A stretch of DNA of 64,000 bases from CBDDIP01 sp965279405 (GCA_965279405.1 OZ257157.1:1-64000); one strand, 5' to 3'. Positions 7,495 through 15,304 are shown, counted from the stretch's first letter. The notes: a model not told the origin generated them from the sequence alone. A program made the numbers and translations.

Positions 7495-8541
7495 TCAGGC
7501 GGCAGGGGCCGGCCCACGCCCGGCAAAGAAGTCGAGAACGACCTGTGAACCATCGCCCAACAGGAGCACCGCCTGCCCGTCGACGGTCTTGCCGACGACC
7601 GGGAGCGAGTACGTGCCCAGCCCGCCGTCGACGGCCGTGCGCAGCGACGAGGCCGCACCGATCGGGTCGAGATCGCTGTCGACGCGGATGGACTTGCTGA
7701 TCGCGTCGATCAGCCGGCCGGCGGAGAACGGGTCGACCTTCACGCGGTCGAGCGCGGCACGCAGCGCCCGGTTGACGAAGTCGCGCTGACGGGTGGTGCG
7801 GCCGAGATCCGACGTCGGGTCCTCCTTCCACTCACCGTCGCGGAACTCCTCGTAGTGGCGGCTGCGGGCGTACGCCAGCGCCTGCACGCCGTCGAGGATC
7901 TGGCACCCCGGCGTGATCACGTTGAGGCCCGTGTTCGTGTCACGAGTCGGGAACAGGAAGCAGATCTGCACACCGCCGAGCGCGTCGACGAGGTGCTTGA
8001 AGCCGACGAAGTTGATCTCGACGTAGTGGGCGATCGGGATGCCCAACGACTCCTGAACGGTGCGCACGAGGATGTCCGGCCCGTCGTTGAAGGCCGAGTT
8101 GATCCGCCGCTTCTTCTCGTGGCCGGGCACCGTGACGAGCAGGTCGCGCGGGATCGACAGGAGCGACGCCTCGCCGGTCTTCTTGTCCCGGCGCAGGATC
8201 ATGATCGTGTCGCTGCGGTTGCCGGTGACGTCGGTGTCCGAGCCGATGCCCCCGAAGTCGGGATCGCTGGGATCGGCACCGGCGCGGCTGTCGCTGCCGA
8301 CGAGCAGGAAGTTCTCGACCTCCGCTGTGCTGTCGGTGAGGAACGGAGCGACGCCGTCGACGCGGGGCACGGCGTCGACCACTCGCCGCGCAGCGATCAT
8401 CAACCCTGCGCCACCGAGCACCGCCATGACCACGGCGATGCCGAGAAACGTCGGGAGTCGTCGCCGGCGACGGCGGGGCGACGTGTCGATGGCCAGCACG
8501 TGCCTCGACGGTAGTGCCAGGCGCGCTCCCGGGCCCGGCAC
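7495..8541 (-). CDS. LytR-CpsA-Psr (LCP) family cell-wall glycopolymer ligase
   Basis: 348 residues: a short Arg-rich cytoplasmic tail (SPRRRRRRLP), one membrane segment (FLGIAVVMAVLGGAGLMIA) and an extracytoplasmic LCP domain. Family landmarks visible are VGSDSRAG, NRSDTIMILR, LSIPRDLLV, RINSAFNDG, and the C-terminal ALAYARSRHYEE with its catalytic arginines. LCP enzymes move undecaprenyl-linked glycopolymers onto peptidoglycan. It is first in an operon with rmlC, rmlB and rmlD, so the polymer or its linker probably contains a deoxyhexose. GTG at 8499 is a possible later start that would still keep the tail and membrane segment. Confidence 0.9.
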   Translation of the reverse strand: MPGPGARLALPSRHVLAIDTSPRRRRRRLPTFLGIAVVMAVLGGAGLMIAARRVVDAVPRVDGVAPFLTDSTAEVENFLLVGSDSRAGADPSDPDFGGIGSDTDVTGNRSDTIMILRRDKKTGEASLLSIPRDLLVTVPGHEKKRRINSAFNDGPDILVRTVQESLGIPIAHYVEINFVGFKHLVDALGGVQICFLFPTRDTNTGLNVITPGCQILDGVQALAYARSRHYEEFRDGEWKEDPTSDLGRTTRQRDFVNRALRAALDRVKVDPFSAGRLIDAISKSIRVDSDLDPIGAASSLRTAVDGGLGTYSLPVVGKTVDGQAVLLLGDGSQVVLDFFAGRGPAPAA

Positions 8542-8673
8542 CCCGCACCTCGGTGCTCGCCGCGCTCGCCTGCCGTGCTCGCCACCGGGACGGAACTCGC
8601 GTCCCTCACCGCGTGACCGGTCGGAGCGCCCAGTCCGCTGACCTGGGCTTCATCGCACGATCTGACCCCTTGC

Positions 8674-8751
8674 GAATCGTCACGTGACGAATCCTTGGGC
8701 GCGATCGCGACGAGTCGGTTTCGCGCCCAAGCTTGCGTCACGTGACGATTC
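8674..8751. repeat. Inverted-repeat element with GAATCGTCACGTGACG ends
   Basis: The element begins with GAATCGTCACGTGACG and ends with its mirror CGTCACGTGACGATTC. Inside, TTGGGCGCGA (8695-8704) pairs with TCGCGCCCAA (8721-8730). The same left end, about 40 nearly identical bases, occurs at 33174, where a similar right end follows about 140 bases later. Paired copies with conserved ends and a variable middle suggest a small non-autonomous mobile element. Each end is itself a 12-base palindrome. Confidence 0.7.
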
Positions 8752-8886
8752 ACGAGGACGCCAGGTCGACCGGCTGTTACGTCACGTGACGATTCACGAG
8801 GACGCCAGCTCGACCGGCTGTTACGTCACGTGACGATTCACGAGGACCCAACTCGAGCGACAGTTCCGTCACGTGACGATTCGCAA
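8739..8886. repeat. Tandem array of CACGTG palindromes, 43-44 bp period
   Basis: CACGTG cores lie at 8739, 8783, 8827 and 8870, each inside CGTCACGTGACGATTC. The first two units are 44 bases and differ at one position (CCAGGTCGACC against CCAGCTCGACC); the third is 43 bases and more diverged. The array grows out of the right end of the inverted-repeat element at 8674-8751. It has no CRISPR character because the spacers are repeats of each other. Binding-site cluster or slipped duplication of the element end are the two obvious readings. Confidence 0.8.
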
Positions 8887-9011
8887 CGACTGCACGCAGC
8901 GAGAGCTCCCCCAGGGGCGGCCGAGCAGTCGGAGCGCCAACCGCCGAACACCACGAGTTCAGGCGAAGCAGCGCAGCGAGCGCTGAGGTGACGGACACGG
9001 AAAAGAGAGTC

Positions 9012-9056
9012 CCGGGTTCCCCGTTCGGGTCGGACGAGCCCGAACGGGGAACCCGG
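9012..9056. terminator. Strong GC-rich hairpin downstream of birA
   Basis: Arms 9012-9029 and 9039-9056 are fully complementary: CCGGGTTCCCCGTTCGGG with its mirror, around a 9-base loop. It lies 72 bases beyond the birA stop on the minus strand and no T-tract follows on either strand. The most likely role is ending birA transcription. Confidence 0.7.
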
Positions 9057-9127
9057 AGGGGTTCCACGCCACACCCCCTCATGTCCGGCTGACACGAGTG
9101 CATCACACAGAAATCAAAGAAATCTCA

Positions 9128-9850
9128 TCACCGCAGGTGAACGACGTCGCCGGTGTCCACGCGATGGCTGATCCCGCACTCGTCGAGCACCACCAGCCGA
9201 CCGTCGGGCTCCACGTCGATGGCTGTCCCGTGCAGCTCGCCGGCCGGCAGCTCCACCCGAACGGATGATCCCAGCGTCGCCAGCGCAGCGCGATACAACG
9301 GCCGGATGTCGGCGGGCTGGCCATCCAGCGCAGCCAGCAACTCGCGCAGGACGTCCATCGGGTCGTACTGCTCACCGAGCCGCGCAGCACCCTCGGGCGC
9401 CCAACGCACGTTGATCCCGATCCCGACCACGACGTGATCCGGTCCCCCGGTCGGCCCGACCCCGGCCGCCTGGGCGAGCATCCCGGACAGCTTGCGCCCG
9501 TCGAGCAGCATGTCGTTCGGCCACTTGAGCACCGCGCCGACCCCAGCCACCGCTCGCACCGCGGCGACCGCAGCCACGCCGACTCGCTGCGTCAACTCGT
9601 GTGGATGCGCCGGCACCGAACGGAACAGGATCGACACGAGGAGGTTCGTCCCCGGCGGCGCATCCCACTTCCGATCGAGCCGTCCGCGGCCGGCGGTCTG
9701 GTGCCCAGTGGACAGCACGGACCGGTCCGGAGCCCCCGCCGCGGCCGCTTCGAGGAGGTCGGTGTTGGTGCTTCCGGTCACCTCGACACGGCCGACGTGC
9801 CACCCCGCGGGGAAGCCCGTTTCATCAAATGTGGCGCCGGGGGTGTCCAT
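9128..9850 (-). CDS. birA: Biotin-[acetyl-CoA-carboxylase] ligase
   Basis: 240 residues. It activates biotin with ATP and attaches it to the lysine of biotin carrier domains. Motifs: EVTGSTNTDLL, the biotin-binding GRGRLDRKW loop, the LKWPNDMLLDGRKLSGML stretch and GIGINV. There is no N-terminal DNA-binding helix-turn-helix, so it is the simple ligase type rather than a BirA repressor. The ATG at 9850 overlaps on the opposite strand with the ATG of the biotin carboxylase gene (9849), a product of which is its expected substrate. Long readings upstream of 9850 would run through that gene and are unlikely. Confidence 0.92.
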   Translation of the reverse strand: MDTPGATFDETGFPAGWHVGRVEVTGSTNTDLLEAAAAGAPDRSVLSTGHQTAGRGRLDRKWDAPPGTNLLVSILFRSVPAHPHELTQRVGVAAVAAVRAVAGVGAVLKWPNDMLLDGRKLSGMLAQAAGVGPTGGPDHVVVGIGINVRWAPEGAARLGEQYDPMDVLRELLAALDGQPADIRPLYRAALATLGSSVRVELPAGELHGTAIDVEPDGRLVVLDECGISHRVDTGDVVHLR

Positions 9851-11636
9851 GGCACCAACATTGTCACTCGTGCTCACCAAGATCCTGATCGCCAACCGTG
9901 GAGAGATCGCCGTCCGAGTCATTCGGGCCGCCCGAGAGCTGGGCATCAAGACCGTCGCGGTCTACAGCGAGCTCGATCGAAACGCCCTCCACGTGCGGCT
10001 CGCCGACGAGGCCTACGCCCTCGGCGGGCAGACCGCAGCGGAGAGCTACCTCAACACCGAGGCCATCCTCAACGCGATCGAGCAGAGCGGCGCCGACGGC
10101 GTGCACCCCGGCTACGGCTTCTTCAGCGAGAACGCCGACTTCGCCCGGGCGATCACCGAGAAGGGCGTTGCGTTCATCGGGCCCCCGCCTGCGGCGATCG
10201 AGGAGATGGGCGACAAGGTCAGCTCGCGCAAGGCCGCGTTGCGCGGCGGTTGCCCAATCGTGCCCGGCACCACCGAGTTCGTCACCTCCGCCGACGAGAT
10301 CCGCGAGTTCGGCAACAGCAACGGCTGGCCGATCGCCATCAAGGCCGCGTTCGGCGGCGGCGGTCGCGGCATGAAGGTCGTGCAGTCGGCCGACGAGGTG
10401 CAGGAGGCGATGGACTCTGCCAAGCGAGAGTCCAAGGCGTTCTTCGGCCGCGACGAGATCTACGTCGAGCGCTACCTCACCTGGCCGCGCCACGTCGAAG
10501 TGCAGATCGTCGGCGACCAGCAGGGCGATGTCGTGTGGGTCAGCACCCGCGACTGCTCGGCGCAGCGCCGCCACCAGAAGCTGATCGAAGAAGCCCCCGC
10601 CACGCACATGGGCGAGGGCATCGAGGAGGCGATGGGCGAGGCAGCGATCAAGGCCGCCAAGGCCGTCGGCTACTTCAACGCCGGCACCGTCGAGTTCATA
10701 TACCAGGACGGTGAGTTCTTCTTCCTCGAGATGAACACCCGCCTGCAGGTGGAGCACCCGGTCACCGAGGTGATCACGGGCATCGACCTCGTCGAGTGGC
10801 AGATCCGCGTCGCCTCCGGCGAACCGCTGCCGATGACGCAGGAGCAGGTCGCCGCGCAGCGCCGCGGTCACGGCATCGAGGTGCGCATCAACGCCGAGAA
10901 CCCGGCCGGCGGCAAGTTCCTCCCCTCCCCCGGCGACATCACCAAGCTCGTCGCCCCCGACGGGTTCGGCGTGCGCTTCGACGCCGGCTACGAGACCGGC
11001 GACACCGTCAGCCAGTACTACGACAACCTCGTCGGCAAGCTCATCGTGTGGGGCAAGGACCGTGACACCGCGATCGCCCGCACGATCCGCGCGCTGGAGG
11101 AGATGGTCGTCGAAGGCGTCGCCACGACGATCCCCGCCGACCTCGCCATCCTCAAGCACCCCGACTTCCAGGCCTTCGAGCACTCGACGAAGTGGGTCGA
11201 GGAGAAGCTCGACCTCTCCAACATCGAGGCGCCGAAGCCGCCGGCTCCGAAGGACGAGGAAGCCACGCCGCTCGTCGAGCGCACCACCACCGTCGAGGTC
11301 AACGGCAAGCGCTTCGACGTCAAGCTGTGGGTGCCCGACGTGCCGATGGTTGCCGCTGCCGGCCCGGCGAAGGCGAAGAAGCCGGCGCGTGCCGCTGGCG
11401 GCTCGGGTGCAGGCGTGGCCGGCACCGGCAGCGTCGAGGTACCGATGCAGGGCACGATCGTCAAGGTGCTCGTCGAGATCGGTCAGGCCGTCGAAGTCGG
11501 TCAGGCGGTCGTCGTCCTCGAGGCGATGAAGATGGAGAACCAGATCCAGGCGGAGAAGGCCGGGACGGTCAAGGAGATCAAGGTGAAGGCCGGCGACACC
11601 GTCGGCGCCGGCGACGTCGTCGTCATCATCGAGTAG
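9849..11636 (+). CDS. Acyl-CoA carboxylase alpha subunit (biotin carboxylase fused to BCCP)
   Basis: 595 residues from ATG 9849. An ATP-grasp biotin carboxylase domain fills about residues 8-460 (KILIANRGEIAVRVIRAARE, GGGGRGMK, EMNTRLQVEHPVTE), and a biotin carrier domain forms the last 80 residues with the biotinylated lysine in VLEAMKMENQI. This is the AccA3/AccA-type chain of actinobacterial acetyl/propionyl-CoA carboxylases; the carboxyltransferase partner is not in the window. GGGGGTGT lies just before 9849; a GTG at 9870 is an alternative start. The short Ala/Pro/Lys-rich linker before the carrier domain is usual. An LDV-family palindrome follows the stop. Confidence 0.93.
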   Translation: MAPTLSLVLTKILIANRGEIAVRVIRAARELGIKTVAVYSELDRNALHVRLADEAYALGGQTAAESYLNTEAILNAIEQSGADGVHPGYGFFSENADFARAITEKGVAFIGPPPAAIEEMGDKVSSRKAALRGGCPIVPGTTEFVTSADEIREFGNSNGWPIAIKAAFGGGGRGMKVVQSADEVQEAMDSAKRESKAFFGRDEIYVERYLTWPRHVEVQIVGDQQGDVVWVSTRDCSAQRRHQKLIEEAPATHMGEGIEEAMGEAAIKAAKAVGYFNAGTVEFIYQDGEFFFLEMNTRLQVEHPVTEVITGIDLVEWQIRVASGEPLPMTQEQVAAQRRGHGIEVRINAENPAGGKFLPSPGDITKLVAPDGFGVRFDAGYETGDTVSQYYDNLVGKLIVWGKDRDTAIARTIRALEEMVVEGVATTIPADLAILKHPDFQAFEHSTKWVEEKLDLSNIEAPKPPAPKDEEATPLVERTTTVEVNGKRFDVKLWVPDVPMVAAAGPAKAKKPARAAGGSGAGVAGTGSVEVPMQGTIVKVLVEIGQAVEVGQAVVVLEAMKMENQIQAEKAGTVKEIKVKAGDTVGAGDVVVIIE

Positions 11637-11637
11637 T

Positions 11638-11692
11638 CGCCATCTGGATGTCGGAGACGCGGCTGTGCCGCGCGTCAGACATCCAGATGGCG
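11638..11692. repeat. LDV-family palindrome between convergent genes
   Basis: Arms 11638-11663 and 11667-11692 pair over about 26 positions with few mismatches (CGCCATCTGGATGTC against GACATCCAGATGGCG, and GCGGC against GCCGC) around a 3-base loop. It matches the two hairpins at 166-254. The right arm carries, on the minus strand, the last codons and TGA of the acetyltransferase gene, so that protein also ends in LDV. The carboxylase gene ends two bases before the element. It probably terminates both convergent transcripts. Confidence 0.82.
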
Positions 11693-12520
11693 AAGATGAT
11701 CAGCCATCCACCGCACGGCGAAGTCGACGAGATCGGCTGCGTCGATGAGCTCGCTCGTCGCGCCACCGATCAGTCCGACCGACGCCCGGCCCGCAGCGAG
11801 GTAGTCGAGCAGGATCGTCTCGAAGTAGTCCGGGGTGCCGTCGGCCTGCTCGACGATGCCGGTGCTGTCGTCGAGGCACTCGACCGTGCGGACCTCGGAA
11901 CCCAAACGCGTGCGAACCCGACGGTGGCGACGCACCCGGATCTTCGACGGCAGGTCCACGAGGTACTCGGCGTAGTGGATCAACGTCACCGTGCCGAGGT
12001 CGGCGCCGAGCCGCAGCACCTTGCCGCCCGCATCGACCAGTCGCTGCAACGGTGAACCAGGCCCGTAGTAGTCGTCCCACGGCGCATCGGCCATCAGTTC
12101 GTGTGCCAGCGAGCCGAGCGCACCCAGCCGGCCCTCCGGGTTGTCGCTCACCACCGTCCCTGGACGAACGCGGAACAGCTCGGCGAGCACGCCGTTGTCC
12201 GGCTCGGCGGGAGTCGTCAGCGCGTCGAACGGCTCCGCATCGGCGAGCAACGCCAGCCGTTCCGACTCAGGGCGATCGTTGACCCAACCCCAGTCGTCGC
12301 GCACCCCGACGTTCATCATCAACGTGCCCGACGGCCCGACGGCCGCGAGCAGCGCGTCGAGCACGCCATCGCCGCCACCGGCCACCGGTCCGATGCGTCG
12401 CAACGATGCGTGCACCATGACGACATCGCTCTCCTGCACGCCGAGCGCCCGAAGTTCCTCAGCGAGCTGAGCGATGGAACGCAGCGTCTCCATCGCCCGA
12501 CGGTACTGCGATGCCGACAT
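11675..12520 (-). CDS. AAC(3)-family aminoglycoside N-acetyltransferase-like protein
   Basis: 281 residues of the AAC(3)/YokD family, which transfer acetyl from acetyl-CoA to amino groups. Conserved pieces: DVVMVHASLRRIGPVAGGGD near the N-terminus, the GPSGTLMM strand, FRVRPGTVVSDNPEGRLGALG and GTVTLIHYAEYL with the catalytic histidine. An internal ATG ten codons in (METLRSIAQ) is an alternative start. Chromosomal relatives are common in environmental actinobacteria and need not give drug resistance. Base composition matches the surroundings, so recent transfer is not indicated. Confidence 0.87.
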   Translation of the reverse strand: MSASQYRRAMETLRSIAQLAEELRALGVQESDVVMVHASLRRIGPVAGGGDGVLDALLAAVGPSGTLMMNVGVRDDWGWVNDRPESERLALLADAEPFDALTTPAEPDNGVLAELFRVRPGTVVSDNPEGRLGALGSLAHELMADAPWDDYYGPGSPLQRLVDAGGKVLRLGADLGTVTLIHYAEYLVDLPSKIRVRRHRRVRTRLGSEVRTVECLDDSTGIVEQADGTPDYFETILLDYLAAGRASVGLIGGATSELIDAADLVDFAVRWMADHLRHLDV

Positions 12521-12573
12521 CGACGTCCGACGGGTTCCTGCTTCACCGCGTCGTCGTGGTGCAAGATGCAGAG

Positions 12574-13479
12574 ATGCGAACCTGGCGGAACGTGGCAGCG
12601 CTCATGGCGATCATGGCGATCGTCGGAGCCGGCTGCGACAGCGATGACGGCAACTCGAGCGCAGGCACGCCGGCCACGGCACCGGACGGAGGCGGGGGCG
12701 GCCGAACTGCATGTGCTCCCCTACGAGCCGAGGCACCGGGAACCCTTCCCGATGACGGCAGCCCAACGGTCGGAGACGTGCAGCTCCCGCATGGCACTCG
12801 CCTGACGGGGAGCGACCAGATCTGGGCCACGGACGGAGCGGTCACGGGCGGCGTCGACGTGTGGCGCCGCCTCGTCGCAGCGTTCCCGCAGACCGGGTTG
12901 TGGCCGGTCATCCTCGAACCGTTGATGGTCGACGACAGCGGTCGACCATGGGACAGCGGTGAGCTCGGACCGAGCAGCGTGGCCGACATCGACGCCTTCG
13001 ACGCCCGCGAGGTCCTCGCCAGCCACTGGTCGTCGATGGTCGACATCTACGGCGAGGACGGGATGCAACCGTTCGGCTCGACGTTCCCCGAGCTGGCCAC
13101 CGGCACATCGTCGTGCACCGGATCGATCGACGACTTCGATCCCGACACGGGCTCGATCCGCATCGGCCTCGTCGCGGTCACGCGCCCTGCCGACGCAGTC
13201 GCCGCCATCGGCTGGTCGGGCCCGGCGAACGAGTACCAGGAGATCGCCAGCATCTCGGCTGTGCTGCGAACGTGGGAGGACCGCTTCGGCGCCTACGTCG
13301 TCGTCATCGGCTTCGACACGCTGGAGCTCGCCGTCGAACGTCCCGATGTTGCCAAGGATCAACGGACTGCGCTCGCCGCCGAGTGGATCGCCTTCGACCC
13401 GACGCTCGTCGAGTTCGCCAGCCCAGCGGAGATCGCCAACGGCGTCGACGCATCGGCGTGGCAGTTCTGGTGGGATTGA
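12574..13479 (+). CDS. DUF4253-containing lipoprotein
   Basis: 301 residues. The N-terminus is a lipoprotein signal: MRTWRN, a hydrophobic stretch and the lipobox IVGAGC, so the mature protein should be anchored at the outer face of the membrane by its cysteine. A Gly/Ser/Thr-rich linker follows. The C-terminal half fits DUF4253, with AFPQTGLWPVILEPL, ERFGAYVVVIGFDTL-like strands and the family ending WQFWWD. The DUF has no assigned reaction. ATG at 12574 was chosen because it places the signal at the N-terminus. The next gene begins 19 bases later on the same strand. Confidence 0.8.
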   Translation: MRTWRNVAALMAIMAIVGAGCDSDDGNSSAGTPATAPDGGGGGRTACAPLRAEAPGTLPDDGSPTVGDVQLPHGTRLTGSDQIWATDGAVTGGVDVWRRLVAAFPQTGLWPVILEPLMVDDSGRPWDSGELGPSSVADIDAFDAREVLASHWSSMVDIYGEDGMQPFGSTFPELATGTSSCTGSIDDFDPDTGSIRIGLVAVTRPADAVAAIGWSGPANEYQEIASISAVLRTWEDRFGAYVVVIGFDTLELAVERPDVAKDQRTALAAEWIAFDPTLVEFASPAEIANGVDASAWQFWWD

Positions 13480-13498
13480 CCTCGCTACGGTCGAGTCC

Positions 13499-13840
13499 AT
13501 GAGCGAGGAGATGGTTCCGGTGTTCCGCGTGCGCGACGCAAGCGAGAGCGCGAAGTGGTACGCCCGGCTCGGCTTCGAAGTGCTCGGCGTGCACCGGTTC
13601 GAGCCGCACATGCCGGCCTACATGTTCCTCCGCCGAGGCGACGTGCACTTGCACCTGTCCGAGCACATGGGCGACGCGCATCCGTTCGCGCTCGTCTACT
13701 ACTACGTGGACGACGTCGACTGGTTCGCCAACGAGTTCGGCGTCGAGGTCGAGGACCAGCCGTGGGCCCGCGACATCCAGCTCACCGATCCGGACGGCAA
13801 CCGCCTCCGCATCGGCACCGTGCACGAACCGCGCGAGTAG
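13499..13840 (+). CDS. Bleomycin-resistance-like VOC protein
   Basis: 113 residues, one VOC domain of the bleomycin-binding type: VFRVRDASESAKWYARLGFEV at the start, VYYYVDDVDWFANEFGVEVEDQPWARDIQLTDPDGNRLRIG-type order in the second half. These small dimeric proteins bind a drug or another ligand in a cleft; some are true resistance proteins, most are not characterised. ATG at 13499 gives the normal length. Its TAG stop is part of GTAGCGCTAC, a palindrome that also contains the stop of the convergent DinB gene. Confidence 0.8.
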   Translation: MSEEMVPVFRVRDASESAKWYARLGFEVLGVHRFEPHMPAYMFLRRGDVHLHLSEHMGDAHPFALVYYYVDDVDWFANEFGVEVEDQPWARDIQLTDPDGNRLRIGTVHEPRE

Positions 13841-13842
13841 CG

Positions 13843-14349
13843 CTACGAGCCCAGCATCCCTCGCGCGTACGCGGCCTGGCCGCTGTGCTGGATCTCGTCA
13901 TCGATGATGCTGACCAATCGCACGCCGAGCGTCACCGGCGGATCCCAGCGACGATCGACGATGCGGTCGAGGTCGGCCGGCACCAACCCGGCGATGTACG
14001 AGCGCGTGCGCGCCCGCACCGCGTCGTAGTACTCGACCAACGCGGCTGCGCTCTCCGGCTGCACCGATGCGACGCCCGCCGCGTCGTGGCCGTAGCCCGA
14101 GTTCTCCGGGTCCGGCTCGAGGCCGAAGCGCTGCGCCCAGTCGGCGGTGATCCAGACCTGATCGTCGTCGACCAACTCGGCAACGTGATGGTCCTCGACG
14201 CGGGCGAGGTGCCAGATCAGCCAGCCGATCGGGTTGCTACCCGACACCGGCGACTGCACGAGCGCCGACTGGCTCAGCCCGTCGACGGCCTCGTGCACGT
14301 GCTCGTCGACTCGGCCGAGCAGATCAGCGAGGAGCTCATGTACTTCCAT
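13843..14349 (-). CDS. DinB/mycothiol-maleylpyruvate isomerase-type protein
   Basis: 168 residues forming a four-helix bundle of the DinB superfamily. The presumed metal histidines are visible in WLIWHLARVEDHHVAEL and in IIDDEIQHSGQAAYARGML. Members in actinobacteria are often mycothiol-dependent transferases or isomerases that detoxify electrophiles; the substrate here is unknown. First gene of nothing obvious: it lies four bases after the membrane protein gene on the same strand and could be co-transcribed with that gene and the AhpD-like gene. Confidence 0.83.
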   Translation of the reverse strand: MEVHELLADLLGRVDEHVHEAVDGLSQSALVQSPVSGSNPIGWLIWHLARVEDHHVAELVDDDQVWITADWAQRFGLEPDPENSGYGHDAAGVASVQPESAAALVEYYDAVRARTRSYIAGLVPADLDRIVDRRWDPPVTLGVRLVSIIDDEIQHSGQAAYARGMLGS

Positions 14350-14353
14350 CGCC

Positions 14354-14770
14354 TCATGCTCGCGCGGCGGACGAGGGCCCTCGGAACGAGAGCACCAGCA
14401 CGACGATCGGCAACGCCACCAGCAGTCCCAGGCTGGCCACGTTGCCGACCTGATCGGCGGTGTCGTAGTTGTCCAGGTGGCGCACGTGGTACACGAAGTG
14501 CGGCACCGCGTTGACCAGCCAGCCCGCCGCCGCCGCTCGCACGACCAACGTGTGCATCGTCACCGCAGCGACGATCGTGACGGCCATCATCGCCAGGCTG
14601 AACTGGCCGACGTCGCGCACGAGGTGCTCGTTGTACGGCCCGTCGACAGCGACCCACACCCGACCGAGGCCGGGGAAGTCGTCGTAGAACGACCGAGGGA
14701 ACAACGCCGCCCACACGCCGACCAACGCCCCGCTCACGGCGAGGTAGATCAGCACCGCGCGCTGCAGCAC
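14354..14770 (-). CDS. Small four-helix membrane protein
   Basis: 138 residues with about four hydrophobic segments. The loop after the first helix reads FPRSFYDDFPGLGRVWVAVDGPYNEHLVRDVG, an unusually conserved-looking polar stretch that I have met in uncharacterised actinobacterial membrane proteins. No known catalytic motif is present. It starts one base before the end of the AhpD-like gene at 14772 and ends four bases before the DinB-type gene, so all three probably form one transcript. Function unknown; a role together with the two redox/detoxification-type neighbours is only a guess. Confidence 0.72.
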   Translation of the reverse strand: MLQRAVLIYLAVSGALVGVWAALFPRSFYDDFPGLGRVWVAVDGPYNEHLVRDVGQFSLAMMAVTIVAAVTMHTLVVRAAAAGWLVNAVPHFVYHVRHLDNYDTADQVGNVASLGLLVALPIVVLVLSFRGPSSAARA

Positions 14771-14771
14771 G

Positions 14772-15233
14772 TCAGTTCGCCGCGTTCGAGCGCAGCGCGC
14801 TGGCTGGCGTCGCCTGGAACGTGATGGCGAATCGGTTCCACGTGTTGATCATCGCGATCGCGGCAACGACGTACAGCACGCCCTCTTCGCCGAACTCGGC
14901 CAGCGCGGCGTCGTAGACGTCGTCGGGCACGCCGTGCTCGCCGAACTTCGTCACCGCATCGGTCAACGCCAGCGCGGCGAGCTCGGCCGTCGTGTACAGC
15001 GGCGTCTCCCACCATGCCGCGAGACCGAACAGGCGAGCGGGCGTCTCGCCGGCCTGCAACGCGTCGGTGCTGTGCATGTCGATGCAGAACGCGCAGCCGT
15101 TGATCATCGAGGCGCGCAGCTTGATCAGTTCGTAGAGGGTGTGGTCGACCTTGCCGGCGATGTGCCCTTCGAGGGCTGCCAGGTGGCGGTAGAGCTCAGG
15201 GCTGACCTTGCCGAATGCGAGTCGTTGTGTCAT
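14772..15233 (-). CDS. Carboxymuconolactone decarboxylase / AhpD-like protein
   Basis: 153 residues of the AhpD-like superfamily. The redox motif is CAFCIDMH in NGCAFCIDMHSTDALQAGE, the CxxC pair plus downstream histidine typical for alkylhydroperoxidase-type members. These proteins pass electrons or act as peroxidases. ATG at 15233 is preceded by AAAGGAACTCCC, a clear ribosome-binding site, which fixes the start. First gene of a probable three-gene operon with the membrane protein and the DinB-type protein. Confidence 0.86.
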   Translation of the reverse strand: MTQRLAFGKVSPELYRHLAALEGHIAGKVDHTLYELIKLRASMINGCAFCIDMHSTDALQAGETPARLFGLAAWWETPLYTTAELAALALTDAVTKFGEHGVPDDVYDAALAEFGEEGVLYVVAAIAMINTWNRFAITFQATPASALRSNAAN

Positions 15234-15304
15234 GGGAGTTCCTTTCGTGTCGGCGATCCTCTCGCCACCATGTTGACGAACGAGACCCCCCGACAGGTGA
15301 CAGG

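Larger units (their letters stand above)
8542..9127. other. 586-bp gene-free region between LCP and birA
   Basis: No convincing coding frame is present; apparent frames are short, Arg/Ser-rich and cross the repeats. From 8542 to about 8670 nothing is recognised, though it must hold the promoter of the LCP-rml operon. 8674-8886 holds the CACGTG palindromes, 8887-9011 shows nothing I can name, and 9012-9056 is a strong hairpin. No tRNA or small RNA fold was recognised. Confidence 0.6.

Noticed and set aside
8739..8886. CRISPR-like array of 44-bp units
   Set aside because: The segments between the CACGTG cores are copies of each other, so there are no unique spacers, and no cas gene is near.
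8887..9011. tRNA or small RNA in the LCP-birA gap
   Set aside because: No cloverleaf, no anticodon arm and no CCA end could be found; only the hairpin at 9012-9056 is convincing.
9864..11183. Long minus-strand open frame opposite the carboxylase gene
   Set aside because: Asp/Val/Leu/Gly-repetitive shadow of a high-GC gene; no motif, and the plus strand has full biotin carboxylase motifs.
11675..13840. Acquired drug-resistance island (AAC(3)-like plus bleomycin-resistance-like genes)
   Set aside because: Base composition and codon use match the surroundings, no integron, IS or integrase is seen, and both families are mostly chromosomal with other roles.
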